Source: Sphagnum compactum (lineage: Eukaryota > Bryophyta > Sphagnopsida > Sphagnales). From it: DNA of 64,000 nt. How positions within the stretch are numbered: the stretch's first letter is position 1; the number at the start of each line of letters is the position of its first letter. The stretch spans positions 1,860,001 through 1,924,000 of the forward strand of contig OZ234493.1 of the NCBI GenBank assembly GCA_965153455.1, written 5' to 3'. Under the pieces are notes generated by a model that had not been told where the DNA came from, searched no databases, and worked only from the letters and a program-made list of their open reading frames with translations. Below are positions 12,915 through 25,682 of the stretch, in pieces. A program made the translations under genes and the position numbers.

Positions 12915-15480
12915 GCTCAAGTGTGAAATGGAGATTATAGGCCCAAAACATATGTAACATGTGACCCAAAATGTGTGATAGATAACCAAAATGTGTTTCG
13001 ATTTCATCCATCTTTTTTGAAAAAAAGATGAATTGGGTTAAAGGCAAACAATGCAAAAAGAAAATAGGCAATATTTTTATATTGCCTACAATAAGGACAT
13101 GTAGCTTCTCTAATGTCTTTCCAACACCTATCAATTTGGTGCATCAATGGAGTTGCAAGCTTGATACTTCACAATGTATATGAGTTCAAAACTTGGGCAT
13201 ATTAAATGTCTGAATTTGCGCCCACCTAAGCCCATACCTTTGGTGGTTAATGCTTGTCTATACATAGGTCTTGGAATGCATGGGATTTTTTCTACTACTC
13301 CTTTTAGCCATTGTTTTTCTTTTCCAAGGTTTTAGGTTTTTTTTATGTTTTTCAATTATTTCTCCTTGAGGATTGGGATTAATGACAAAAGTTCCAATCG
13401 AACAAAAAAAATGGGTTTAACGTATGTAATTTAATATTATATTTTTATGTAACTAATATTCAAATTGGTGTTATGAAGAAGCAAAGTAACTTTTTGATTA
13501 ATTTGGTGGCAAGAATTTGCTTTCAAGAATAAAATCACATTGATTTGCATATGCCCAAACACAATATTCAAACTAATTAATATTCTCAAATACACAACAA
13601 TGTACTAAATGTGCATTGGAAATGACATGAGGTTCCAAGGTCAATTGAAAACATGTTATATGGACAGGAAATTTGATCCAAGATAGAAATTGCTATCAAA
13701 TAATATGAAAAATTCCTTTGTGATCACTTGAGTCATTATCAAAAAATGTTTCAATTTTTTTCCTTTCTTTATTTCTGATGAACTCCAAGTTCCAATTCAA
13801 GTCTCTTTTTTGTTTGGTGTTTGATTGCCTGGGATTTCATTAATGGGCCTCTCTTATGTGGGGCTACAATTTTAAAAGTGTTGTGGTTCTTGAAAACAAT
13901 TCTCCTAATTCATTTCAAATGGGTGTTTTTTTGGATTTTTTTTCACATTTAATGTTTATGTGTGGGTTATGGTTGTTTTATTTCCTATTCTATGTCAATC
14001 ATGTCTATGTAGGTTACAATTGCATGTGAAAGCTTATTTTAAATTAAACGTTTTTTACAATCACTTATTGTCTATTGTTTAATTCATTTTATTTACAATT
14101 ACATGTTTATTTATGTATGTTATGGTTGGTTATTAAAAATGGATTTTTACACTATATTTGTAACAATATCGTTCTTTCAATGGTAACACATTTATTTTTT
14201 ATGATTTTCTTCTTGTGAAGTATAATACGTATTTTTATGAATTTTAATTCTAATGTGACGATAGGGTGCATTTGCATTAGACCAAATTTGATGTGTTCAA
14301 ACTAATGTGATGCTTCATACCTTGGATTGTTGTATGCTTACAATAGAATGATGTCATGTTAAATCGACAAAAATATTTAAATATAGATTGGATAATTTAT
14401 AAATGTCCTTTTGAGTCCTTTTAAATAACTATATTTGTTGTCCTAATTGAAGTTTTTTTTAAAAGAGCAATCCAAAGGAATGCATTAAGTTATGCAATTG
14501 ATTCAAAAGAAACTTATGGATAAACAGTGTTTACATTTATGTTTTAAAAGAATTCATTGGATGTATTTGATTAAATTTTGAAAAAAAACAAATATTTTGA
14601 ATGCTACAAAATTCATTATATGGGGCTACAAGGAAATGATTTTTATTTTTTTGTTATTTGGTTGATTGTTTGTGTTCATTGAGCTTCGAATTTTTGGCTT
14701 AAATGCAAGTCACATATACCAAAAAAATCATGCAATAAACATATATCAATTTTTAAATAAAAATTTATTTAATCAAATTTCACATTTCTAGTTTTGAACC
14801 ATAATATTGATGCACAACAATACACACGTGTGAAAAATCAACACCACCATACTAATTATTTTAAATTGGACTATTTGATTTTTCTCATTTAAATTTGCCA
14901 CATGTAAATTTTATTTTGGTGGATAAGTAAAATTATATGGTAATAAATAAATTATATGTTTTTTCCTTTTCACTATGAAAAAAGGGGTGTTTTGCAATTG
15001 GCCTTCCAACTCAATTTTTGAATTGTAATGACCACTTCCAACTCATCCTATTTTTACATTATAAGTGATATCGGACAAGTTGCATGAGTTGTAAGAGTCA
15101 CAATTCATCATATATATGATGCAACTCAATGCAATTCATTACAATTCCATTGCAACTCTATCAAAACAACTAGTTTTCAACTATTATTCAAGTTCACTAC
15201 AACTATAGCCATAACATCATACTAACGTTACTAATTTTCATCCATTCATTAGAATTTGACACCTGGCACTATGAGGATTTTTGGATGTAAAATTATTATT
15301 TTTTATTTTTGAAATATTGATCTACATTGTCTATTATGATTGTTAATGATGGTTTGAGATTATGACATGTGGCACAATTAAAAAATTGTCACATGGCATA
15401 TTAATTGAATTCTGAAATATAAATATATATATACACTTAGGTAGGTCAATACATAGCCATAGGTAGGCAAATTTGAAGGT
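12915..15480. other. Gene-free AT-rich region
   Basis: Nothing recognisable. The minus-strand frame 12892-13134 overlaps the end of the MITE and is not a gene. Homopolymer-rich sequence and short repeated words are the only structure seen. Confidence 0.45.
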
Positions 15481-15530
15481 CCTAGGACCTACTTATCTAC
15501 CTACCTACCTACCTACCTAGGTAGGAAAAA
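15425..15530. repeat. CCTA/TAGG microsatellite with opposed arms
   Basis: Six or so CCTA units run from about 15494 to 15519 and end in CCTAGGTAGG. TAGG-type units (TAGGTAGG) lie upstream at about 15438 and 15463. Because CCTA and TAGG are reverse complements, single strands could fold back on themselves. Confidence 0.8.
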
Positions 15531-15829
15531 TAAAAATTAAGTGAATTAAAGAAAAACTTCATGTAAATATTTTTATTTGATTTCATGTTTTACCTATAGG
15601 GTTAAAGTTTTTGAATTCATCCCAAATGGCACGTGTATTTTAATGTGAGAACATAAGAGAAGACACCTTCTTTATATAATTTGTGACATGGGACTCAAAG
15701 ACAAAGCATATAAACTAAATCCTTTAGTTTTCTTTTAGTTGCAACTTGAGTTGCAACTACAAAAAGATTTTCGATTCCCACATATTTTGTGTTTGTTTTC
15801 ATTATGCAAGTCATACAATTAAAGTAGTA

Positions 15830-17450
15830 ATTATTTGCTACATATATATGTGAATTAATTATTAAATATTTAAATACTAAAATGTGATTTAAATTAATTA
15901 TTTTAGTTTAAATAATTATTTATCAAAATATTTTATCTGATTTTATCTGAAATAATTATCAAAGGAATAATATTTTGAATTACATATATGATAATTACTG
16001 ATTTGGATCGATTATTTGAATTGATTAACCAATGAACTAGTTAGTTAAATTAATTAGTCCAATTCAAATAATTGGTTAGTTCATAAATTTAGATAATTAA
16101 TATTAAATAATTAATTCACTACATGAAGTAATCAAATTAATTCATTTAATTTTTTTGTTAACTACTTCAAAAAATTAATTATTTGAATCAAATTACTTAT
16201 AATTCATTTTAATAGTTAATATTCAGTTTAAGTAATTAGTTCAAAGCAATTAAGTAAATTACATATTAATTAATAAATTATTGATAAATAATTCATTACT
16301 AAACATTAAAAATTAAATATGAATTTGGATAAAAAAACATCAAGGTATAAATAAACATATCCATATGTACACCCAAATTGATTTTTAATATAATATACAC
16401 ATTGCTTTTAATTTCACATTTAAATTAACTATATGTATCTAGATAATTAGTTTGTTAGTGATGATTTTGTGATTATGATGAAATAATAATTACCTTGATT
16501 AATTGGTTTAATTCATCATAAAATATACCCAACTTAAATAAATATTTGTTTGATTATTATTTTATGAGTAATTATTGTTCTTATACATCCAGGCATAAAC
16601 ATGGTAAAGTATTAAAAAAATGAATGTCTCCATTTTTATCTTGTGTCATACATATTAATGTAGTAAAATAACATCAAAATAAAAGGAAATATGATAAAAT
16701 ACCCTTGGTGCCTTTTATTACATTTAAAAGAATTTACTTCCAAAAGATTAAAAGAAATAAAATCTAAAGGTAGGTAAAACATATCCCCATATACTACACT
16801 GTAAATTTATGATTTGGGAATCTTCAACACATTTAATTCAATGAAACATATTGATACTAGGTAAGGATATAAAGATCATTATATTCTTAATGTCCCCATA
16901 AAAAATTATTCCACTTATAATTTGTTAAAACCTACTTACCACGTACTCTACAAAAGTCCACAATGCAAAAAGTAGATGAAAAGTAGATTACAAAATTTAT
17001 TTTTATTTCTAAAAATTTACTTTCAACCTACTTTTACAATGCGAATTTGAAAGTTAATGCACAATAATCAAGAATAATTTTGTCTTTGATCATTCAAATA
17101 AAAATATTCCACATACAAATGGTTTATGATGGATTTTGTTGTTATTCTCTTTCTACTTATTAAGTAGATTGTCAAGGAGATTTAGTTGTCTACTTTACCA
17201 AGCTTATGCCCATCCATATTATTTAGTATAATTAGCATAATTAATTTATTTAAAATTAATTACATGAGTTACATTTATTTATTCAAATTAATAGTGAATT
17301 ATTTAGTATAATTAATAAGTTCATAATATTTAAGTGTATTAAGCACAATTAATGTTTAATAATCAAATTATTGAAACAACAAATCTTCATAAAATACTAC
17401 ATATGAATTTGTATCCTTATTAAGTTATAAGTTACACAATACTAATCACA
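15830..17450. repeat. Extreme AT tract
   Basis: About 1.6 kb is made almost wholly of TTAAT, AATTA and ATTTAAAT words with very few G or C. No frame, repeat unit of fixed length or boundary is evident. It could be a degenerate satellite, a matrix-attachment-like region or mutated repeat DNA; the sequence does not decide. Confidence 0.5.
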
Positions 17451-19480
17451 ACATAGTTGAACACTAGTCATTCAATAATAGTGCACTAATGGCTCTACTA
17501 GTTGTATCAATGGGAACCATAGTAGAAATGTATCCCATAATGGGCAGTGAAAATGCAAACACGTGGCATGATAGCATGTATGTACATTGTATATTAATTG
17601 CAAGATAGTTCTTGCATCAAAGGCACATTTACAATAATTAAAAATAGGTGTCACATACAATTACAATTCAACTCCTCAAAAAATCAAACATGGCTGATTA
17701 TGGATGTATGTATAGTGCATAAAAATAATTTTATAAAATACCATTTTCAACTCACTTGCAACTATTATACAATTAACTAATCTTTTGACTTGGCAATTTA
17801 TTTATTAATCCCCCATATTTCCAAGGGGATAGTTGCATAATGATTTTAATGCCTTAGAAGGGATGAATGCACAATAGTTGTGTATGAATTGTTTTTTGAG
17901 CTCTAATTGCAAGGCAATGTGATTTCAACAAACACAATTTCTTAGTGTTTTTTTTCTAGACTAAGCTTGTAACCACAAATGATCTTAAACCCCACTTTGA
18001 ATGCAAACCCTTATTTGCAAATTCATTTTGGCATCAAAGACATGTTAGGTTTAAAGGTTGTTTTATTGCGTTCTTGTTTAAACTAATCAAGTCCAACTTC
18101 CAATGTGTTAGAACTTTCAATTTTGTTGAAATAAGACCTATGTAATTACCAAATATTTTGTTTTCAATCTCCATTGTTGTACAACCTCGTTGTCAACACA
18201 TTATTTTCAATATTAAATTTAAATTCGAGATTTTAGTGTTTTTTCAAAATTGTAATGTTTATATATTTGAATGTTATCTAAATGTGCAAATAGGATAATA
18301 AGAGCTAGACTTGCTTGCTTTGATGATTACTTAGGAAATGGTCAATTGTTTTATAATTAGGATGATGTGTTAAATTGCAATTACTTACAAGAGGTGATGG
18401 ATTAGAAATCCATGATTTTTACAATATGACAAGCTATAATAATGAACATGTCAAACTATATTATTATGTAAAGGTATGAATAGTTATTAATTGTTAATGA
18501 TTATGTCATTTTGAAATCATTTCAATTTTTTTTAAATGAAAAAATAGCAAAAGCATTGGTTATAATGCTTTAACAACTTCATTTCCTATCATGGTTTTGA
18601 AATGGATGAGTTTTTTACAACTTGGAAACCCTTTAATTTACAAAATTTGCCACCAAATTTTCATTCCCATACACTATTAAAAATTTACATATTAATAACT
18701 AATTTTTTTAATTGTTTTTTAGTAAATGACACATGTGATTACAGATTTCTCTAGTCAATTTCAATAAGTCTAATTAAAATTTTATCACAAAAGACATTAT
18801 GTGACACCAAGTTGAAATGATAATTGCATCAAATGTCATGGACACCAACATCAATAAACATCACCAACATGACTTGTAATTCCATCATAGTTCATTCATT
18901 GTTGTAATTCATTTGTAATTGACTTTTAATTCATTCAAAGTTCACTTGTAGTTCATTCATACCTAAAAAGGTTTCCAAACAGTTCTTTGGATGGTGAACA
19001 TATGGAAGCCTCCATTGAAGTTTCTTTGAAATAAGTGTCCCCAAATTTCAAAGGAGTATAAATAAAAGTAAGACCTTCATTACTTCACTATGTTCAATAC
19101 CATTCTAAAGTACAATTTTACACCATAGTCTTGTAATGTTTTCTTTAGGTTTTCATAATAGTAAAGTTCCATAAAATTTATGTCTTGTGTACCTTTTGTG
19201 TTCTCATATTTGCTTTTCATGTTTTGTGTTTCAACTTAAAACTAGGCATGTTTTTGTCATAGTTGGTTCATGTGCTTTGAAAATTCTTTTGTTTTGGTTG
19301 TGTTCACACACATGACTTGGAGGTGTGATTTACATTCACTTTTCCAACTAATATCCAACCATGTGGCATCGTCATTTACAACTAGTTTTACAATGAAAAT
19401 GTGAAAACTTGAAATTTTTGAATTTTTTTAGCATTGTAATGTTGACATGTTCCAAGCTCCAAGTTGAACAAATGGCACCA
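17450..19480. other. Gene-free stretch
   Basis: No gene, RNA or defined repeat is supported. The short opposed ORFs at 17472-17660 and 17598-17780 have no recognisable domain. Around 18880-18955, phrases like 'TGTAATTCATT' and 'GTTCATTCAT' recur several times in about 80 bp, a small imperfect tandem patch. Confidence 0.4.
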
Positions 19481-19484
19481 CATG

Positions 19485-20430
19485 GTGTACTTAAACTAGC
19501 CTAGTAGCCTAAGGTAAACCACTAATTAACCTAAGCGAGATATATTTGGCCACCTAGGCTAGATTAACCTACTTAACCTAGGGTAAGTCACCTAACTTAA
19601 ATGGCTTAGATTAGGTAGCCTACACAAGGTAACCTAGCCTAATTAAATTAGGGTGTTTAGGCTAGCCAACTTAACCTACCCAACCCTTGAGAAGGACACT
19701 AGTAAAAAAACATAGAAAATACGTAAGTAAAAATATAAGGTGCAATATATTAGTTGTTGGGTAAAAATTATATGTTAATTAGTTTTTAAATAAGGTACAT
19801 TTTATTCAAATAATCAATTTAATTATGATATAGGGTATGTAAAATCTAAAATATTGGATTATATTTAATATAGGGTGGTTTTAATATGTATATATTAAAT
19901 AATTAAATAATATTAGGGTGATAAAAATAGGTTGGACAATTATCTAATACCCCCCCCCCCCCTAAAAATGGTCATTTGACGCATGTAGATCCTAAACTTT
20001 ACACTACGTGTCCCCCCATGACCCAACATGGGTTGCCTACGTAAAAACATGGGTTGCAAAACCTAAGTGGTTTAGGCTAAACACCTTAGCCTAAAGTAAG
20101 CACTTAAACTACCTAGCCTAGACTTAGGTAGATAGGTTGCAATACTAAGGATTTGATTCCATCATTCCCACAGTAAAGGGCCAAGTGTATATTGTTACCA
20201 ACTTTTTTAAGTAATTTATAAAATGGAACCACATTTAAATAAATATTTTTTAAAACCTATTATGACCTACTCAACCTATTGTAGGCTATGTAGGTCACTT
20301 GGGGGTTGCCTAGGGTACATAGGGGCCTACATAAGGGTTGTTAAATTATTTAAAGGTTACTAAGGGGTTACCTAGGCTACCTAACATACTTAGGGGCCTA
20401 CCTAAGGGCTATTTAGACTGCCTAAAGTTG
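19485..20430. repeat. CTAGG-rich imperfect repeat segments
   Basis: Two sub-blocks (19485-19690 and 20030-20430) are packed with CCTAGCCTA, AACCTA, TAGGTAGCCTA and GGGGCCTACCTAAGGG variants. A similar tract occurs at 39045-39120 (TTGGCCTAAGTTGACCTAG) and at 32285-32340. Between the blocks is a run of 13 C residues (about 19950-19962). The words are partly palindromic (CCTAGG). No coding potential is seen. Confidence 0.6.
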
Positions 20431-22260
20431 GGCAACCTAAATTAACATGACATATTGCATGCACTAACTAGCCATTAACACATATATTATGATATACAAT
20501 CATAATTCAAGTTGAACAAGATGCCATATGTTATTTAGTCATCTGTGAACCACATTATCAATCACAAAAACAATTAAAGTTTCATCTATTGTTGGACATC
20601 ACAAATTATGGATGGTATGAACACACTTTTCATTTTCAAATTTATTGAAACTAAGGTATCTTGCCCTAATGTTGTGGGCCGTCCTATTACAGTGCCCTAT
20701 AAAAACCCCCCATCTTTGTTACATTATATGCATAGGTTCTTTAACTTGTCTCATGGAAACTATGATAAGTATTAGACATATGAGGGATAAGTACACGTAA
20801 AGACAATAATGGAATGATTGAGTTGTCATTTATTACTAATTAACATAGTGGAATCAAGATAAAATGATGGCTAAAGATAGGAACTCTAGAACCTACAATA
20901 AATTATAACCTTCATTGATCCAAGAACACAAGAGGAAGGTTTGAAATACATGTGCACTAGGAATCATATTGTTTGGCAATTGGAGGTACATTGGTTAAAG
21001 GCTAAACCCATTGTCGCATAGTTTGTCCTTAAATAAAATTTGCCCGATCTTGTCATCCTACAATTGACTTGTTACAAAGAATTTAAACCATATATCATCA
21101 GCCAACTTGCCTAAACTCCTTGAGAATGATGCCATATATATACAAGCATTTCTATGAGCAAGATCTCAGACACACTTTCATGTTAAGCACCTTCTAGTAG
21201 TTAATGAGACAAGGGATGCCAAAATAAAAAACATAATGAACTTGTATTAATATTAGTACACAATGTGTTTGAACATGGATGATCTTTCATCACTGACAAC
21301 ATATAACATATGAAGGTAGGAATGCATATCCTTATATTTGGACTTGCAAAGCCTAGCTTGGAATAAGCTGATAAGTATATGATACGATGATTTTGCATGC
21401 ATAAAATGGCATAGTGTATATGGAACTTGTGCTCCTGGATTTCTTTTTCTTATCACTATCAATGTCCATTTTATGTGCTCCCCACTATACTTGGATTAGC
21501 CAACAATACTTTATGTGAAAACAAAAAAAATATAACATATATATTGTTGCAAGTATGGACACATCATTTACTTAGGTGACTCTAACCAATTAACAATGGA
21601 TCCTTAAAACCAACTTGTAATAGTTGTATAAAACATGTTAGGGTCAAAACAAGATAAAGTATACCAAAAAATTAGACATCTCTACTTTAACCCTGCGCCT
21701 CTCGTATAATTACCATAATGTAACATCAAACTAAGTGAAAGTATGTGTCAAGTAGCATTAGTTGGCTCTACTAAGTTTATAATCTAATTATAAGAAAATT
21801 AAAAATAAATGGATTTAAAAGTAGATAAAAAGTACATTTGAAACTGACTAAAAATTATGTGTTTAAACCTACTTTTTTATTATAAAAATTGATGAAATTG
21901 ATATGTAATAAATTAGGAAATGAATATCAGCATATGTTTTAACAAGTCATAAAAAAAAAATCTATTTCCTTTTTGTAAGAACCTACTTGACACCTACTTG
22001 AAACCAAAAGCCCATAGTGAAAAGTGAACGTCAAAAGCTATTTGTATTTTGAAAAACCTGTTTAAAACCTACTTTATAATTTGAAATATGAAAAATGAGT
22101 GTTCCAAAATTTTATAATGGGTTTTGTTGTTATTTTAAATCTACTTGTTCCAATTTTGATAAGGTAATCAAGTTGTTCACTTTATCTTGCTTATACCTTT
22201 AAACCAATCTTCATGACTATGATACTCATTGTAGCAACAAACTACATTTAGTTTCTTGGA
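20430..22260. other. Mostly non-coding; possible TERT 3' exon inside
   Basis: Apart from the tentative minus-strand TERT C-terminal piece at 21253-21470, no gene is recognised. AT-rich introns or downstream sequence of the TERT relict would be expected here if the exon order is real. Confidence 0.35.
21253..21470 (-). pseudogene. Possible TERT C-terminal extension exon
   Basis: A 70-residue minus-strand frame contains SLFQARLCKSKYKDMHSYL, which resembles by eye the last conserved block of plant TERT (an aromatic-Gln, basic residues, then Tyr-Lys before the end of the thumb/CTE). It lies 0.8 kb downstream of the clear TERT exon and on the same strand, which is the right order. The match is short and made from memory of the family, so this is only a suggestion. 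The overlapping frame 21201-21398 would be its shadow. Confidence 0.25.
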
Positions 22261-22269
22261 TCTTTATAC

Positions 22270-22934
22270 TTTAGAAAGGCCATTATGTAGTTGATGCTAA
22301 TAGGAACATGGTTGTTTTTAGGTTGAAAAAAGTAGAATGCAATTCTAGAGTACAACAATTGTTTCACACCAAGCCCACTCACATTTGTAATTACACACAA
22401 CCAATTTTGTAGGCTACTACTAAATAATCAATGAACAAACATAGTCCTAATTAGTACCTGGTATAATCTACTTGAATTTCTAATGTGCAGTAGTCTATTA
22501 GTAAGCCATTCCGGTGCATGAAAAAAGCTCCATCATCTATGCTGTCTAAGATGATTTGCTTTCCCAACATCAAATATAGTATTCCCTCTGGTTCTCCCTT
22601 TGAAGATTTTGCATGCTTAACATTCATAACTCCAATAGAAGAAATTGCCATATCTTTGTTTTTGTCTGGCATGTAAATTTCATTTGGATGGTGCTCCTCT
22701 AGACACCCCTTTGATATTTCAGTGTCAAAGCTTTGCAAAAGAGGTAAAAGAATGTGTATAAAAACGACCATAAAAAAGCAAACACAAGAAACACAAGAGA
22801 GAAGATAACACATTGCCTTGAGGAATCCCAACTTTTTGTTGATAATACTTTGACCCAACCTTCACTATGTTTCTTTTCACATGTTCCTTTACTAGTGATA
22901 CAACTTGCTCTTTCAATGTTTGTGTCACCACTAC
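22270..22934 (-). pseudogene. TERT: Telomerase reverse transcriptase relict (RT motif B' to thumb)
   Basis: TERT is the catalytic subunit of telomerase, which copies an RNA template onto chromosome ends. The minus strand opens after a possible splice acceptor (AG before 22934) and reads a helix, then QQKVGIPQGNVLSSLLC, which is RT motif B' in its TERT-specific form. It then reads DDGAFFMHRNGLLI (motif E, primer grip) and TLEIQVDYTRY, a hallmark of plant TERT. Further on, at 22270-22430, GVKQLLYSRI and FQPKNNH follow in the right order for the start of the C-terminal extension. Damage: a 9-bp duplication (TTGTGTTTC/TTGTGTTTG) after motif B', a one-base frame change in the TTTTACC stretch near 22750, a stop just after DYTRY, and no motif C (the Asp-Asp catalytic block) or motif D between B' and E. 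It is therefore a broken copy, not a working gene. Exon edges are inferred. Confidence 0.8.
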
Positions 22935-22949
22935 CTACATGCATCATGC

Positions 22950-23910
22950 ACAGTTAAAGCCTAGAAAAAAAAAACTGATACAAATGGAGTCAATGTCAAC
23001 TCTCAAGCAAGTCTACAATCTTCCACATGAACACTAAAAATCATGTGTTCCAGGTAGTTTCAAACTACCTAAACGTTATGGCTTTTATAATTGAAGGACC
23101 TAGGATAGATGTGCATTCTCTTGAAGATCAATTAAAAATTTAGTAGAAGGACCTCACCCAAACTATGTAAAAAATTCAACTTGATATGCAATGCAAATGA
23201 TGGTATAAACATTGAACTTGAAGATTAATTATTCATATCAGAAGGGCTTTAATTGAACATTGAATCTTAGTGTTTAACTTTATGATGGAACATTGTCCAT
23301 GTACATGGTCATGCATAATAGAATGTGAACATGTTGGTTTTTGAACAAAACCCCCCATAAAAATCCTCTTACCACATTTCAGACCTCCAATGAATTTAGA
23401 TTGTTACATTTGGTAACCACACACATTCGCAACAAAGAAGGTGATGAAAATATTAACTATGTCATAGATGCTTATAGCCACAAACTGCATGAGCTACATT
23501 AATGGACATTAAAAATAATGTGAAATCCATAGTGCAAGTGAGAAAAACTTGATTGGAGATAATTACAAAAGCAAGCTAATGTTCTAACAGCTGTTATATG
23601 ATTATGCCTTTCAATAATGACCTACTTAAATCCTTTTGCTCTGGAATAATCTATTATTATATTTTGAATAGAATCTATATTTTGTACAAAATTGGACATG
23701 GGCCTCCTTTCATTTACCAAACATTCAAGTTGATCAAGCAAAATTTTGAAGTTTAAAATCTTAGGAAATGCGAAAACAAATAAATTATGTTCATGAAGAT
23801 TAAACAACATGATAAACTTGCTAATTTTCAGCAACTTGTTGAAGACCTATTAACTTCAAATAAGTGGAAAAAGTAGTTCCAAATTGTGCTTGATTTAGCT
23901 TCCTCCAACT
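22950..23910 (-). other. Interval upstream of the TERT relict
   Basis: If a complete TERT had been here, motifs T, 1, 2 and A should lie in this interval or beyond. I do not find motif A (Asp-x3-Phe-Asp type) or motifs 1 and 2 in any minus frame. The minus ORF 23622-23834 has no family that I recognise. Either the upstream exons are lost, or introns are long and the exons lie outside the window. Confidence 0.35.
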
Positions 23911-23915
23911 ATATA

Positions 23916-24805
23916 TGTGACGCGTTCCCAAGCTTCTTAATAGACTCAGGATGAGTCTAAAGTAAAAAACAACGGAAAGATTAGGAGCTTGGGGCACGCT
24001 CCCTGACTCTCAGCACTTTAAAGGGGTAGAGGGGCGTGCTGGAACTCTGGGATGGGACTAGGAAGAGTGACAAGAAATCTATTTACTCACTTGAATCTGC
24101 ATCAAACCAACCAACACGTTGGTTAGTACAATGTTGGGGCACCTTTGGTGCTAAGACGAACCACGGGCGACCTCCGACTCACAAGACTCACCACGGCTTG
24201 GACTCGAAGGAAGCCACCACCTTCCCCCATATAGTATATTCTGCACCTCTCCATGAGGCCCACATCCAAATGGCTTTTTGTCCCAAGATTCTCGAAGGAG
24301 AGTCTCGAATCTGCCAAGGTTGGAACTCCCGCAACTTTGCGGGGCTATAACTTCGTGCTTAGACCTCCGATCAGGATGAGGTATGTAGCAAAGTTGTAGA
24401 TCTCGTCAAGAGTTTTCCAATGGTGTGTTGCACGCCACCTGCACGCACGGAAGTCGGGTCGATTCCCAACTTTTCGTGGTCAGGAGTCAAACTACCAATT
24501 TGACTCGCGGCCTGTCTTTTCGCCATAACTTGTGTTGCAAATGTCCAAATGGGTCATGTGAGCCCCTTTGAGACATCTACACTTCAATAGCTTTCCAATG
24601 ATATAAATAAGTCATCAATGTGAGGTGTTTTGACCTTTGCAATCGCTCTTTGAAGGTTCGGGAGTCCACCGGGACTCCAACTCCCAAAATGGGAGCTCAC
24701 TCGGGTGTGTGAGTCTTCATTCCCACACTCTTTCACACTCCTCTTGGCCCGCGCCCTTGTAACTTTTTTTGCCTGGGTCGCAAGCCCAAGGCTAGGGTTG
24801 TGACA
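23916..24805. mobile_element. Solo LTR, 890 bp, TSD ATATA
   Basis: The segment begins TGTGACGCGTTCCC and ends GGGTTGTGACA, so it has the TG...CA ends of an LTR. It is flanked by the same 5 bp, ATATA, at 23911-23915 and 24806-24810. It is markedly more GC-rich than its surroundings, with sharp borders. No internal retrotransposon region adjoins either side, so it is best read as a solo LTR left by recombination. ORFs at 24036-24350 (plus), 24123-24317 (minus) and 24584-24829 (minus) lie inside and are not genes. Family (gypsy or copia) cannot be told from the LTR alone. Confidence 0.85.
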
Positions 24806-25204
24806 ATATACATCTTCAAGCCAAACCACATATTATAATGGATTATTTTTCAATATGAATGCACCTTCAAATCCTCAACTAAGTATCAAAAACAAACTAG
24901 CCCATTTTGGATCCATGAATGCTTGAAAAATGCATTAGATTAGACCACCCATTAACAAATCAAACATTGGCAACAATTATGATTCTAGAGCAACAAAAAC
25001 ATGTGCCATTGAAAGATAGAGCCTGTACCTAGCTTGTAAGGTTTAATTTGCCTTGTGTGGGTGTTTACCTACCCTTGTGTTGGTAGATATAGATATTTGT
25101 TGAAAAATAAGCATTTTGGCAAGATTCTTTTTCCACTTCAAGGGGCTTCCAACAACATGGTCATCATGTTCATGTGACCTATTTGATTTCCCTTTATTAG
25201 ATGT

Positions 25205-25611
25205 TCATGTTAGTTCTTCTTCCTCCTCCTTTGTTGGCTCATCTCTAGCAGATTTGGGTTTTTCTTGCATACTACTATGCAAGGTGAGGTTATTTTTCGC
25301 ACCCCTTTTGTGTTTTGGGTCTTGAGGGGTAGATGGTAGAACTTGGACCTTGCCAGTAGCCCCATCATCCTGCTTTTGTACTTTCCAGAAAGGAGATGTG
25401 ACAACTTTGCAATCCAATATTAGGGTTGTTGTTGGAAGTTTGAAACTACCAACAAATGAGTTGATGGTATTGGACCTTGCAGGTTGTAATTGTCACTAAT
25501 CACAATGAATAGAAAAGGATATAGAAGTGCAGAGTGGTTTTTCCATGGCCCATAAAAAACAAGATTAGAAACTTGATATTTTAAAACTTGCATATTACAT
25601 GTTGCACTCAT
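25205..25611 (-). pseudogene. Minus-strand coding-like pieces, possibly TERT N-terminal region
   Basis: Two abutting minus-strand frames (25420-25611 and 25205-25417) encode a piece with VLKYQ...GPWKNHSALL and then a Lys/Glu-rich hydrophilic piece. Plant TERT has a 'LLKY...P..KNH' motif followed by a basic linker in its N-terminal part, and these pieces lie upstream of the TERT relict on the same strand. The similarity is slight, so this may equally be unrelated. I do not assign a function. Confidence 0.2.
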
Positions 25612-25682
25612 ACAACAAGACTACTAAGAGGTTACCCTGAAAGCCTATCTGAAAGCCTAGGATCTACAAAAGTGATTCAATA

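Noticed and set aside
24036-24829. ORFs of 64-104 codons in the solo LTR
   Set aside because: They lie inside a sequence with LTR ends and a target duplication; open frames on both strands reflect higher GC.
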